From assembly GCA_963798775.1 (NCBI GenBank), contig CAWCUK010000001.1, forward strand, positions 372,001 to 436,000: a stretch of 64,000 nucleotides of DNA, written 5' to 3'. Within the stretch, counting starts at the first letter, position 1, and every line of letters starts with the position of its first letter. This document shows positions 19,118 through 28,356 of the stretch, piece by piece. The translations under genes were made by a program, and so were the position numbers. The notes under the pieces were generated by a model. The model was not told where the DNA came from. It worked only from the letters and a program-made list of their open reading frames with translations, and searched no databases. This DNA is from CAWCUK01 sp963798775 (GTDB lineage Bacteria > Bacteroidota > Ignavibacteria > Ignavibacteriales > Ignavibacteriaceae).

Positions 19118-20044
19118 TTATTTTTCCGTTTTCATCATATTTATAAAACCTTCCCCCGTTTTTTTACCTAGTTTCCTTTCTCTAACTAATTTTCGGAGAA
19201 TAGGGCAAGCTCTGTAGCGGGGTTCGCCTAGAGTTTTCCATAAAGTTTCCATCCACGCTAAAACTTCATCAAGCCCCATCATATCAGCCATTTCAAGCGG
19301 GCCGTACTGAAAATTATATCCGAGTTTCATCGCTGTATCTATATCCTTGGCTGTTGCTACTCCTTCTAATAGAATATACATTGCTTCATTTAAAAGAGGA
19401 ACAATAGCACGGGTTGTTACAAATCCCGGATACTCATAAACTTCAACAGGAGTTTTACCGATTTTAGCGGCAAAAGTTTTAATTTTTCAACAGTTTCATT
19501 CGAAGTGTAGAGACATTTAACAAGTTCCACCAAAGGAATTTTAGGCACCGGATGAAGGAAGTGCATTCCGATAATTTTATCGGGACGACTTGTCATTTCA
19601 GCAATTTTAGTAAGACTTAAAGTAGAAGTATTTGAGACAAAAATGGTTTCTTTTTTTGCGATAGCAAATCCAAGCTCTTTAAATATTTGTTTTTTTAATT
19701 CAAATTTTTCATCAACGGCTTCTATAATAAGTTCACAATCCTTTAACTTTTCAATGATCAATTTCCCATTCTATTCTGCTTAAGATCGATTTCTTTTCCG
19801 AATTCGTCATTACCCAGCGCTTAATTTCTCTATCAATAGATTCAATTAAAGTTGATTTAGCTAAATCCAGCTTATTCTGATCTTTTTCGATTACCTTTAC
19901 GTCCATACCAGAAGCCGCAATTGTATGAGCAATTCCTTGTCCCATAACTCCGGCCCCGATAATAGCAACGTTATTTATCTGCTCACCATCATCATCTAAT
20001 TTACGGCCCAGCAAATCTTCAAGTTTTAATTTTTCTTCCTGCAT
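19118..20044 (-). CDS. 3-hydroxyacyl-CoA (3-hydroxybutyryl-CoA) dehydrogenase, two frameshifts
   Basis: The enzyme catalyses NAD-dependent oxidation of 3-hydroxyacyl-CoA or the reverse reduction. Joined, it gives about 308 residues: a 25-residue N-terminal extension, the Rossmann motif VAIIGAGVMGQGIA, CELIIEAVDE, FVSNTSTLS, GMHFLHPVP (catalytic His) and a C-terminal helical domain with GYNFQYGPLEMADMMG and GEGF. The breaks are an extra T near 19750-19755 and a missing A near 19483-19487. The start is ATG 20044, 9 bases after the lipoprotein gene, with a weak ribosome binding site. Given its full set of motifs it is probably active. Chain-length specificity cannot be read from the sequence. 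Confidence 0.85.
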
Positions 20045-20052
20045 GTTTTTCT

Positions 20053-21009
20053 CTATAATTTTTTACTTAAATTATTTCGTTTAGCAATTTCTCTAAGCTT
20101 ATTTAAGTCCTCTTCATTTAATTTAAGCGATAAATCAATTGTATTATTTTTACGGTCGACTTCCATTTTCCGCAGCATTTTTCCCAAGGCATAATTCTTC
20201 TCCGTCAGTAAATCCATTTGTAAGGCGCCTTTTATGGCACTGGAAAGAAGGTACGCGTTTTCTTTACTACTGCATCCCAAAACAGATTGAAGTTTTATTT
20301 TATCAGAAAACTCGGCGGATATAGAAACATCAGTAATAGTTTTAAGAAGTTTTTTAGCCGTACCCGAATGAATTCCTATAAACTGCTGAACAAGTTCAAC
20401 AGCTATTCTTCCTTCACCGGAAACCATCCAATACTGATTCTTATTTTCTATTCTACGGATAATATTTTTAAAACGAGTATTAGTATTTAATGATTTATTA
20501 TTTCCTTCCAAAAGAGAATTCAGATAACTCTCATTCTGTAGAACCAATAAAGTGGAATCATCGGCAAAATAAAATTTTGTTTTTGGATCAGAGGTTGACT
20601 GATAAACTTCTTTTCCATTATGCTTAAGAACTTTAAAAATATTTTCATTCCGGAAATAACTTTTAATCTTTTTAATATTTTTATCAAACCTTACAGCAAT
20701 AACATTATTTCCGCTCCAAACAGAGGCGACAAAAACTTGAGCGGTTCCGCTGCCGAAACCGGCTCCGGTTTTCTTTTCAAAATCGCCGAGCCAACCGCTG
20801 TTTTGTTTTTTCAATAAAGGGCGAAAATAATTTTCCCAATATTCGGTTTTCCTCAAATCGTTCAGATTCATATAAACTAATACTTGAGTATCTTCCGGCA
20901 GATATGAAATTACTTTAGATTGTACAGAGGTAAGCGGAGTTAATTTTTCCTCATCTCCGCAGCCTGTAAAAAAAGCAATTATTAACAGAAGTATAAATAA
21001 TTTTCTCAT
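20053..21009 (-). CDS. Lipoprotein of unknown function linked to an ABC-2 exporter
   Basis: The 318 residues have a type II signal peptide with lipobox FFTGCGDEE (Cys 17). The mature part begins with a segment on LPEDTQVLVYMNLNDLRKTEYW, similar to the start of lipoproteins that carry a DUF3352-like fold (an impression, not a firm match). It lies 2 bases after the ABC permease gene and 9 bases before the hydroxyacyl-CoA dehydrogenase, so all are probably one transcript. It may be an envelope partner of the exporter. I cannot assign a function. Confidence 0.7.
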   Translation of the reverse strand: MRKLFILLLIIAFFTGCGDEEKLTPLTSVQSKVISYLPEDTQVLVYMNLNDLRKTEYWENYFRPLLKKQNSGWLGDFEKKTGAGFGSGTAQVFVASVWSGNNVIAVRFDKNIKKIKSYFRNENIFKVLKHNGKEVYQSTSDPKTKFYFADDSTLLVLQNESYLNSLLEGNNKSLNTNTRFKNIIRRIENKNQYWMVSGEGRIAVELVQQFIGIHSGTAKKLLKTITDVSISAEFSDKIKLQSVLGCSSKENAYLLSSAIKGALQMDLLTEKNYALGKMLRKMEVDRKNNTIDLSLKLNEEDLNKLREIAKRNNLSKKL

Positions 21010-21011
21010 TC

Positions 21012-21827
21012 CTAAAAATCTTTTTTCCTAAAAATTGTAATACTTAAACCAAGCATTAAAACTAAAAATAGGAATGAAGTAATGATAGGCTGAAAATTTT
21101 CTACTCCTTTACCCGAAGCAATATCAATAGTTAGATTTCTCATCAATTCAGAGGTTTTTGGCACAAAATAATAGAACCAATTAACTAAAGTTTTCAAAAA
21201 TCCGCTTTCTATAAAAGCTAAATTGTTTTTAGCAAATAAAAGAAGAGGACTTATAATAAGAAAAATAAAATATGCAATCATCATACCAAAAATTGAACTG
21301 CGGGTCACTACGCCAAATAAAACAATTATTGAGTATAAAACAGCAAAAGTAAAAGTTATAGAAAAGATGATAAGAAGGAAGTTAAAATCCCATTGATTAA
21401 ATTTTATTGAAATTACCAGCCAAATACCAACTATCAAAAAAAGGAGGTTTATAAAAACTACAAGAATTCCTCCGAAATATTTTCCCCATAAAAGTTGAGG
21501 CCGGGAAACTGGCTTTGAAAGCAGCAGATCAATGTTTCCTTTTTCCAGCATAATCGGGACGAAACTGGCACTTGAGAAAATAGCTAAAAGCAGCCCGAAT
21601 TCTGCAAGCGGTGTAATAATAAATAATTCTAGAACAGTAACAGCTTGGTTAATTCCAAATGATTTATTTGACTGAGCGAATGAAGTAAAAGAAACGGTAT
21701 CACTAAAACTGAAAACTAAAATTGCTCCTAAAATTACCAAAGCGGAAATTGTAAGGAAAAAGATAAAAACTTTTCTAGCCAAAGCTTCGCGTACAGTAAA
21801 TAAAGTCATTATCCAGATATTTTTCAT
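21012..21827 (-). CDS. ABC-2 type transporter permease
   Basis: The 271 residues form six predicted transmembrane helices. The first is MTLFTVREALARKVFIFFL, a sequence typical of ABC-2 (NosY-like) permeases, and the block LLLSKPVSRPQLLWGKYFGG is characteristic of the family. Its ATG overlaps the last base of the ATPase gene, so the two form one translationally coupled exporter. The substrate is unknown. Confidence 0.88.
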   Translation of the reverse strand: MKNIWIMTLFTVREALARKVFIFFLTISALVILGAILVFSFSDTVSFTSFAQSNKSFGINQAVTVLELFIITPLAEFGLLLAIFSSASFVPIMLEKGNIDLLLSKPVSRPQLLWGKYFGGILVVFINLLFLIVGIWLVISIKFNQWDFNFLLIIFSITFTFAVLYSIIVLFGVVTRSSIFGMMIAYFIFLIISPLLLFAKNNLAFIESGFLKTLVNWFYYFVPKTSELMRNLTIDIASGKGVENFQPIITSFLFLVLMLGLSITIFRKKDF

Positions 21828-22756
21828 TATATATTCTCCTTATCGGCTTCTTTAATAAGAGAAATGAACATTTCCTCAAGACTGTTTTTCAGCGGAATTA
21901 ATTCTTTAATAAGAATATTTTCACTTCGCAGTTTGTCGATAAGTGAATTTAGTTCATTTATATTTTCAACTTTTACAGAAAAAGAATTATCATTTAATTT
22001 TGTAATATTAAAACCTTCGGCAGAAACAAGATCTTCGCTTTGCGCATCAACCCAAAGTTTATATTCGGCTCTTTTTTCGGTTAATTCTTTTACTGTTCCT
22101 TCTCTTAATAATTTACCTTTATTTAAAATTCCTACTCTGTCCGTAATCATTTCCACTTCAGAAAGAAGATGACTGTTTAGAAAAACTGTTTTTCCCTGCG
22201 ATTTTAATTCAATTAAAATATCTCTTATCTCTTTCCGGCCGATGGGATCAACGCCGTCTGTCGGTTCATCCAGGAAGATTAATTCGGGATTATTAATCAT
22301 CGCCTGCGCAAGGCCTAACCGCTGCATCATTCCTTTTGAATAAGATTTTACTTTGGTTTTTTTCCACTTAGAAAGATTAACTACTTCTAATAATTCATCA
22401 ATTTTTTTATTTAAATAATTCCCCTCAAGTCCGCTAAGTTTACCTAAAAAATTAAGTACTTCACCGCCGGTTAGATAAGCCGGATATTTATGATTTTCCG
22501 GTAAATAACCAACTTTTTCTTTTATTTTATAGCCGGAAATTTTATGCTCTAAAATAGTTGCGCTTCCGGCAGTAGGAAAAGTAATTCCGAGCAGCATTTT
22601 TATCAGTGTAGTTTTTCCCGCTCCGTTCGGGCCGAGTAAACCGAATATAGTTCCCCGGGAAACGGTTAAATCTAAATTAGTAAGCGCTTCAACTTTTTTA
22701 TTCCCAAAAGGTGAGGAATAAATTTTAGTTAAACCTCTGGTTTCAATTGTATTCAT
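21827..22756 (-). CDS. ABC transporter ATP-binding protein (ABC-2 exporter, CcmA/NatA-like)
   Basis: The 309 residues have Walker A GLLGPNGAGKTTLIKML (about 37-53), Q-loop GYLPENHKYP, signature YSKGMMQRLGLAQAM, Walker B LIFLDEPTDGVDP and H-loop NSHLLSEVE. The C-terminal 90 residues are a small alpha/beta regulatory domain found in multidrug and gliding-type exporters. It energises the adjacent permease. Transcription starts in the 123-base gap divergent from recQ. Confidence 0.92.
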   Translation of the reverse strand: MNTIETRGLTKIYSSPFGNKKVEALTNLDLTVSRGTIFGLLGPNGAGKTTLIKMLLGITFPTAGSATILEHKISGYKIKEKVGYLPENHKYPAYLTGGEVLNFLGKLSGLEGNYLNKKIDELLEVVNLSKWKKTKVKSYSKGMMQRLGLAQAMINNPELIFLDEPTDGVDPIGRKEIRDILIELKSQGKTVFLNSHLLSEVEMITDRVGILNKGKLLREGTVKELTEKRAEYKLWVDAQSEDLVSAEGFNITKLNDNSFSVKVENINELNSLIDKLRSENILIKELIPLKNSLEEMFISLIKEADKENI

Positions 22757-22981
22757 AAAATGTGGATTTGTTTAATTAATGAAATTTTAAAATAAATATA
22801 CAAAAACGGAAGCAAATCTTTTTTGAATAATTATAAGGACGGTAAACAAAATGGATGGATAAATTGAAGTAAATTATTTATGAATTTTACTTTATTTTTA
22901 ATTTTTTATTTTCAACTTAATTTTATCTTCCTTGGCAAATTAAACTCATTTTTTTATCTTTCAGAAATAATTTTTTATAGT

Positions 22982-25609
22982 ATGAACCCACGCGAAGCAC
23001 TTTTTAAATATTTCGGATTCGAATCTTTCCGGCAAAATCAAAAAGAAATTATTGAAGCAATCCTGGAAGGGAAAAATGTAATTGCCGTATTACCGACCGG
23101 TGCGGGCAAATCTCTTTGTTATCAAATTCCGGCATTAGTTTCCTCAAATTTTTCTATTGTTATTTCACCATTAATCGCGTTAATGAAGGACCAGGTTGAT
23201 GCTTTGAATAAGCAGGAAAATCTTGCTTCTTTTATTAACAGCACCATGAGTTATTATGAAGCCGAAGAAGTTCTGCAGAATATTGCTTTCGGGAAAACTA
23301 AAATTTTATATGTTGCTCCGGAACGACTGGAAAATATTGCTTTTGCCGATAAAATTAAAAGTCTTGCGCCGGTTTATCTTTTTGTAGATGAAGCACATTG
23401 TATTAGCGAGTGGGGGCACAATTTTAGGCCGAGTTATAGACGAATAAAAGATTTTATTGATTATTCGGGAATAGAGAAAATTGCTGCTTTTACCGCAACC
23501 GCTACTCCGGAAGTTGTAAAAGATATTTCGAATCAGCTTAGTTTAAAAGAACCGAAAATTTTTGTACGAGGATTTGAACGAGAAAATCTTTCTATAAATA
23601 TAAATCTTACAAAAAATAAAAAAGAAAAATGCTTACAACTAATTTCTCAATATAAAACTCCGGCAATTATTTATACGGCTTCCCGCAGGAAATCAGAAGA
23701 AATAAGCGAATACCTGAATCTGCACAAAATACGCACGGAATTTTATCATGCCGGACTACCGCCTGAGGAGAGAAAGAGAGTTCAAGAAGCGTTTATTAAT
23801 GATGAACTTCCCGTAATAGCGGCCACAAACGCATTCGGAATGGGAATTGATAAAAAAGATATAAGAGTTGTTATTCACTATAATACTCCGGGATCAATTG
23901 AAAATTTTTACCAAGAAATAGGACGCGCCGGAAGAGACGGTAAACCTTCTTATGTTTTTCTTCTGCATGAAGATAATGATATCAATATTCAAAACTATTT
24001 TTTATCCGCTTCTCATCCCGATAAAATTTTAATTCAAAATATTTACGCTGCAATTTGCGATTTCGGTAAAATAGCGGAAGGCAATCTTCCCGATTCTGAA
24101 ATACCAATTAATTCGGAATATATTTCTGCTTACTGTAAAAAAAATATAACTAAAGGATTATTGTTCGCGGCCCTAAAAATTTTGGAAAACGGCGGCTATT
24201 TAAAATCTCTTTCCGATTATGACAAAAGAACAACAGTCCAAATAAATTTTGATAAAGTTAAACTTAAAGAATTTACAAAAAAGACTACAAATGAAAATCT
24301 GAAAGAAGTAATTTTATTCCTATTACGAGAATACGGAAGTGAAATTTTCAAATCAAAAATTATAATTTCATCTTCAAAAATTTCCGGTTTAATAAAGTTA
24401 AATGAAAGCAAGGTTGAAGAATCGCTTGAAATTTTAGAAAATTTAGGAATAATTTCTTATAACAGAATAAGTTCAAAAGACAGTGTAATTTTAACTTCTC
24501 CCCGTGTACCCGCGGAACGGCTTCAGCTTGATTACAAGAAGATTAACGAAAATTATCTCCGCCTGCAGAAGAAAATTGATCTGATAGTTGAATTTGTTTA
24601 TTCAAACGAATGCCGCTTCAAGTATATATTAAATTATTTCGGCGAAGAAGTTAGCAATTACAAATGCGGCAAATGCGATAATTGCGTTACCGAAGAAAAA
24701 ATCTCGGAATCATCCGGCGAATACATTAAAGAAATAATTTTAAGAACCATTTATGAAAGTGAATCTCTAATTGAATCTGCTTTATTAAATATATTAACCG
24801 GCACAAGCAAAATTGAAAAGAATAAGAAAATAAGCACTTTCGGAAACTGCGGAAATTATGAATTTTCCGATTTAAAAGTTATGGTTCATGAACTTCTTGC
24901 TCAAAATTTAATTGAAAGAAGCAGCGACGGAAGAAGAAGACTTTCAATAACAGTAAAAGGGATTGAAAGTTTAAAAATTGCCGGCTTAATTGAAGAAGTA
25001 ATAGAAGAAAAAGAAATTGAAGATTTAAATTTTGAGGAAAATTTAGAACTGTATAATCTTCTAAGAGAAGCCCGTGCAAGTGCTTCTAAAAGATTTTTGC
25101 AAACACCATATTTAATTTGTCCCGATAATGTAATGCGAAATGTTGCCTTAATTCGTCCTAAAAATGGAACCGAGCTTTTGGCTGTTGAAGGTTTTAATAA
25201 CAGAATGTATAATAAATTAGGGAGCGATTTTTTAGAAATCTTAACCAAATTTAATGATGATAAAGAGAAGCAGCCGGAAAAAAAGACTGAAGAAAAAACT
25301 CTGCCGCAGAATATTAAAGAAACTTTACTGCTGCTGAATAAAGGACATAAATTAAAAGATATAGCGTCATTACGTCAACTTTCGGAAGCAGTAATTTCGA
25401 TGCAGATTGAAACAATTTTAGAATATCACCCCGAAGTAAAAATTGATAAACTTTATGAAAACGATATTCTGGATTTAATTTTAACGGAAATAAAAAAAGG
25501 TTTTGATGATTTAAAAGATTTGAAAAGTCGTCTCCCGGAAAAAATAAACTATTCCCTTATTAGAATTGCGGTTGCAAAAAACAAATTTACTTTAAACTAT
25601 CCATCCTAA
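22982..25609 (+). CDS. recQ: ATP-dependent DNA helicase RecQ
   Basis: This is a 3'-5' DNA helicase. I take ATG 22982 (MNPREALFKYFGF) as the start, because the 34 codons upstream encode a hydrophobic leader not seen in RecQ; this gives 875 residues. Motif I is LPTGAGKSLCYQIPAL, motif II FVDEAHCISEWGHNFRP, motif III FTATATPEV, and motif VI has QEIGRAGRDG. The zinc-binding RQC module follows (CRFKYILNYFGE, CGKCDNC), then a winged helix and an HRDC region (FLQTPYLICPDNVMRNVAL). The last 100 residues form a helix-turn-helix extension (LLNKGHKLKDIASLRQLSE), as in longer Bacteroidota RecQ proteins. Its 3' end overlaps the convergent lipoprotein gene by 23 bases. Confidence 0.95.
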   Translation: MNPREALFKYFGFESFRQNQKEIIEAILEGKNVIAVLPTGAGKSLCYQIPALVSSNFSIVISPLIALMKDQVDALNKQENLASFINSTMSYYEAEEVLQNIAFGKTKILYVAPERLENIAFADKIKSLAPVYLFVDEAHCISEWGHNFRPSYRRIKDFIDYSGIEKIAAFTATATPEVVKDISNQLSLKEPKIFVRGFERENLSININLTKNKKEKCLQLISQYKTPAIIYTASRRKSEEISEYLNLHKIRTEFYHAGLPPEERKRVQEAFINDELPVIAATNAFGMGIDKKDIRVVIHYNTPGSIENFYQEIGRAGRDGKPSYVFLLHEDNDINIQNYFLSASHPDKILIQNIYAAICDFGKIAEGNLPDSEIPINSEYISAYCKKNITKGLLFAALKILENGGYLKSLSDYDKRTTVQINFDKVKLKEFTKKTTNENLKEVILFLLREYGSEIFKSKIIISSSKISGLIKLNESKVEESLEILENLGIISYNRISSKDSVILTSPRVPAERLQLDYKKINENYLRLQKKIDLIVEFVYSNECRFKYILNYFGEEVSNYKCGKCDNCVTEEKISESSGEYIKEIILRTIYESESLIESALLNILTGTSKIEKNKKISTFGNCGNYEFSDLKVMVHELLAQNLIERSSDGRRRLSITVKGIESLKIAGLIEEVIEEKEIEDLNFEENLELYNLLREARASASKRFLQTPYLICPDNVMRNVALIRPKNGTELLAVEGFNNRMYNKLGSDFLEILTKFNDDKEKQPEKKTEEKTLPQNIKETLLLLNKGHKLKDIASLRQLSEAVISMQIETILEYHPEVKIDKLYENDILDLILTEIKKGFDDLKDLKSRLPEKINYSLIRIAVAKNKFTLNYPS

Positions 25610-25994
25610 TTATTTTATTCATTTTGGGAATTCTGCCGGAATCAGAACTTTTCTCCCCGTTTGATTTATTTTGTTTCGCGGTGCTTTTGCTTTTTAAAAT
25701 TTCCAGATGCGCAAGCACTTTATCAAAAAAATCCGACCATTTTTTCGGATCTTCATTATAATATTCCACAGTAGCGTTATATTCTTTTTCGTTTACGCTA
25801 TAACGCTTTAATACTCTGTTTTTAATTTCAGTAATATTTTTTTGATTTGCCCGGCTTGTATCTTGTGCAATTACCAAATCGGAATATATTTTAACAAACT
25901 TATCTTCATCAATTTTATCTCCGGAACAAGCGGCAAAAAAAAGTGACGACAATAATGAAAGGATAAATATTCTTTTTGAAAAAAGATAAATCAT
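25587..25994 (-). CDS. DUF4296 family lipoprotein
   Basis: The 135 residues have signal peptide lipobox LFFAACSGD (Cys 23). The mature domain (DEDKFVKIYSDLVIAQDTS, then a YYNEDPKKWSDFFDKVLAHLE stretch) fits DUF4296, a Bacteroidota lipoprotein family of unknown function. The C-terminus is lysine-rich and low complexity. It lies 5 bases downstream of the rhomboid protease gene and is probably co-transcribed with it. Confidence 0.75.
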   Translation of the reverse strand: MIYLFSKRIFILSLLSSLFFAACSGDKIDEDKFVKIYSDLVIAQDTSRANQKNITEIKNRVLKRYSVNEKEYNATVEYYNEDPKKWSDFFDKVLAHLEILKSKSTAKQNKSNGEKSSDSGRIPKMNKIIRMDSLK

Positions 25995-25999
25995 TCTGC

Positions 26000-26944
26000 T
26001 TATTTCATTTTTTTACTGGCTTCAAAAAGAATTTTCTTTTCTCTTTCGGTTAAATTCTGGTAACCGGAACGGCTGATTTTATCTAGAATTTCATCAATAT
26101 CCGCTTGAGAAATATTTTCGTCTTTCTCATCTTTTACCTCATAAAAATTGGCTTCCTCAACATCAGAATGCTTTTTCTTGAAAGAATTTGCCATTCCTCC
26201 GAAAGGATTAAACGGCTTTTTTGTTCTGTACGAAGTTCGTTTAAAAATATTTTTAACGGCAACATTCACTTTCGGATCCAGCATCAAATAAACAAAAGCC
26301 GCCAATGCTCCGCCCAAATGAGCTAAATGAGCAATATTACTTCCGGCGCTGTTAATCCCGAAAAATTCTAATAGTATTAATCCGGCAATTAGATATTTTG
26401 CTTTAATGGGGATAAAAAACCAAAGGAAAATATAACGGTTCGGAAAAAGCATACCGAAAGCGATTAAGACACCGTAAATAGCACCCGAAGCTCCTATTGT
26501 AGGAGCGCCCATTCCGGTTAAAAGAGGAGTTAAAAATAGTTGAAATAATCCGGCAACAACACCGCACATTAAATAGAAGTATAGAAATTTTTTAGAACCC
26601 CAAATATTTTCAATTTCAATTCCGAACATCCACAAGGCAAACATATTGAAAAGAATATGAGAAAAACCGCCGTGCATAAATTGATAAGTGATTAATTGCC
26701 ATGGGTAAAAAGCCCAATGAGAAATTTGGCCCATTCCGTTAGCTACATTATAACCGCCGATAGGAATAAGCGCAAAATATTTAGTAATAATATCATTTAA
26801 CGACCAGCCGTCGGAGGTTGTAATATTTTGTCCCAGCATTTGCAATAAAAAAACAACACCATTTATTATTAAAAGATTTTTAATAACAGGAGGAAAAAAA
26901 CTAAATCCTCCGAAACCACTTGGCCTATATGAATTGTAACTCAC
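26000..26944 (-). CDS. Rhomboid family intramembrane serine protease
   Basis: The 314 residues form six predicted transmembrane helices after a short cytoplasmic N-terminus. Typical elements are the loop-1 WR-like region (HGGFSHILFNMFALWMFG), the catalytic serine in GASGAIYGVL and the catalytic histidine in HLAHLGGALAAF. After the last helix there is a 90-residue cytoplasmic tail with an acidic coiled segment (ISQADIDEILDKISRSGYQ) common in Bacteroidota rhomboids. It cleaves transmembrane substrates; those substrates are unknown. Confidence 0.92.
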   Translation of the reverse strand: MSYNSYRPSGFGGFSFFPPVIKNLLIINGVVFLLQMLGQNITTSDGWSLNDIITKYFALIPIGGYNVANGMGQISHWAFYPWQLITYQFMHGGFSHILFNMFALWMFGIEIENIWGSKKFLYFYLMCGVVAGLFQLFLTPLLTGMGAPTIGASGAIYGVLIAFGMLFPNRYIFLWFFIPIKAKYLIAGLILLEFFGINSAGSNIAHLAHLGGALAAFVYLMLDPKVNVAVKNIFKRTSYRTKKPFNPFGGMANSFKKKHSDVEEANFYEVKDEKDENISQADIDEILDKISRSGYQNLTEREKKILFEASKKMK

Positions 26945-26967
26945 CTAATAAATTCCTTTATCATATT

Positions 26968-27005
26968 AAAAAAGATGTTATTTCCCCCGGAGGAGAAATA
27001 ACATC
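26968..27005 (-). terminator. Rho-independent terminator after pgk
   Basis: An 11-bp perfect stem, GATGTTATTTC with GAAATAACATC (26974-26984 and 26995-27005), is followed on the minus strand by six Ts (26968-26973). It separates pgk from the rhomboid gene. Confidence 0.85.
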
Positions 27006-27034
27006 ATAAAACTACACAAAATTAAGATAACAAA

Positions 27035-28231
27035 TTATGCTTCACTAAGAGCGTCAACCCCGGGAAGAGTTTTCCCTTCTAAAAATTCTAAAGAAGCGCC
27101 GCCGCCGGTAGAAACATGACTAACTTTATCGTCTAAACCTGCTTTAGTAATAGCCGCAGCAGAATCTCCTCCGCCGATAATTGTTGTTGCGCCTTTTGCG
27201 GTTGCTTCTACTAATGCTTCAGCTATGGCAAAAGTTCCTTTGGCAAAATTATCCATCTCAAAAACTCCCACAGGCCCATTCCATATAATTGTTTTTGCGT
27301 TTAGAATCTCTTCCTTAAATAATTTAACTGTTTCGGGCCCTATATCCAATCCCATTTTGTCTGATGGAATATTATTAATGGAAACCACTTCAGAGGGAGA
27401 ATCATTCTTAAATTCCTTTGCAACAACAACATCTAAGGGCAATAAAAATTTAATATCGGAATTTTCTGCCTTCTTTAATACATCTTTAGCAACTTCAATT
27501 TTTTCTTCTTCCAGTAAAGACTCTCCAATCTCTTTGCCTTGAGCTTTATAAAATGTATAAGCCATTCCGCCGCCGATAATTAAAGTATCAACCTTATCAA
27601 AAAGATTTAATATAACATCTATTTTACCGGAAATTTTTGCGCCGCCTAAAATTGCAAGATAGGGTCGTTTAGGTTCGGTTAGCGCATTTCCTAAATAATC
27701 CAGTTCTTTTTGCATTAAATAACCGGCAGCCGATTTTTTGATAAAATGAGTAACTCCTTCCGTTGAAGCATGCGCACGATGCGCGGAACCGAAAGCATCG
27801 TTAACATAAACGTCCCCTAGAGAAGCAAGCTTTTTGGCAAAATCCGGATCATTTTTTTCTTCTTCTTCATGGAATCTTAAATTTTCTAAAAGCAGAATAT
27901 CGCCTTCAGACATTTGTTCTACCATATTTTCAACTTCTTCACCAATACAATCCGAAGCCATCTTTACTTCTTTATTTAGAAGCCGGCTTAACTTTTCAGC
28001 AGCAGGTTTTAAACTAAATTTAGAATTGGGTTTTCCTTTTGGTCTTCCTAAATGGCTCATTAAAATTGCTTTACCGCCGCTTGAAATTATTTTTTTTATT
28101 GTAGGAAGTGAAGCTGTAATTCTTCTATCATCTGTTATGTTCCGGTCTTCATCCAAGGGCACATTAAAATCAACGCGGACTAAAACTCGTTTATCTTTCA
28201 AATCTAAATCATCAATGGAAAGTTTTTTCAT
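27035..28231 (-). CDS. pgk: Phosphoglycerate kinase
   Basis: This 398-residue glycolytic enzyme transfers phosphate between 1,3-bisphosphoglycerate and ADP. The N-terminal substrate domain has RVDFNVPL, SHLGRPKG and ENLRFHEEEE. The C-terminal nucleotide domain has LGGAKISGKIDVI, NGPVGVFE and the GGGDSAAA motif. It is a complete single-domain Pgk without a fused TpiA. It lies 126 bases after the gap gene, separated from it by a terminator, so the two glycolytic neighbours may be transcribed separately. Confidence 0.97.
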   Translation of the reverse strand: MKKLSIDDLDLKDKRVLVRVDFNVPLDEDRNITDDRRITASLPTIKKIISSGGKAILMSHLGRPKGKPNSKFSLKPAAEKLSRLLNKEVKMASDCIGEEVENMVEQMSEGDILLLENLRFHEEEEKNDPDFAKKLASLGDVYVNDAFGSAHRAHASTEGVTHFIKKSAAGYLMQKELDYLGNALTEPKRPYLAILGGAKISGKIDVILNLFDKVDTLIIGGGMAYTFYKAQGKEIGESLLEEEKIEVAKDVLKKAENSDIKFLLPLDVVVAKEFKNDSPSEVVSINNIPSDKMGLDIGPETVKLFKEEILNAKTIIWNGPVGVFEMDNFAKGTFAIAEALVEATAKGATTIIGGGDSAAAITKAGLDDKVSHVSTGGGASLEFLEGKTLPGVDALSEA

Positions 28232-28310
28232 TTCTCAGCTCTTTTCTTTCTTTCATAAATAAGTAAGGAAAAAATTTAAATCTGAAATACTTTGTAAGGA
28301 AAGAATTATA

Positions 28311-28346
28311 AAAAAAAGAAAGACGAAGCTTGTGAGCTCCGTCTTT
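28311..28346 (-). terminator. Rho-independent terminator after gap
   Basis: AAAGACGAAGCT (28319-28330) pairs with AGCTCCGTCTTT (28335-28346), with two wobble or mismatch positions. On the minus strand the stem is followed by a run of seven to eight Ts. Confidence 0.8.
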
Positions 28347-28356
28347 AGTAAGATAA

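Noticed and set aside
16288..20044. True pseudogenisation of a whole metabolic block
   Set aside because: Every broken gene keeps all catalytic and binding motifs with no stop codons by substitution, which fits base-calling indels better than decay.
22880..22981. Upstream ATG of recQ adding 34 residues
   Set aside because: The added segment is hydrophobic and unlike RecQ. The ATG at 22982 begins exactly at the family N-terminus.
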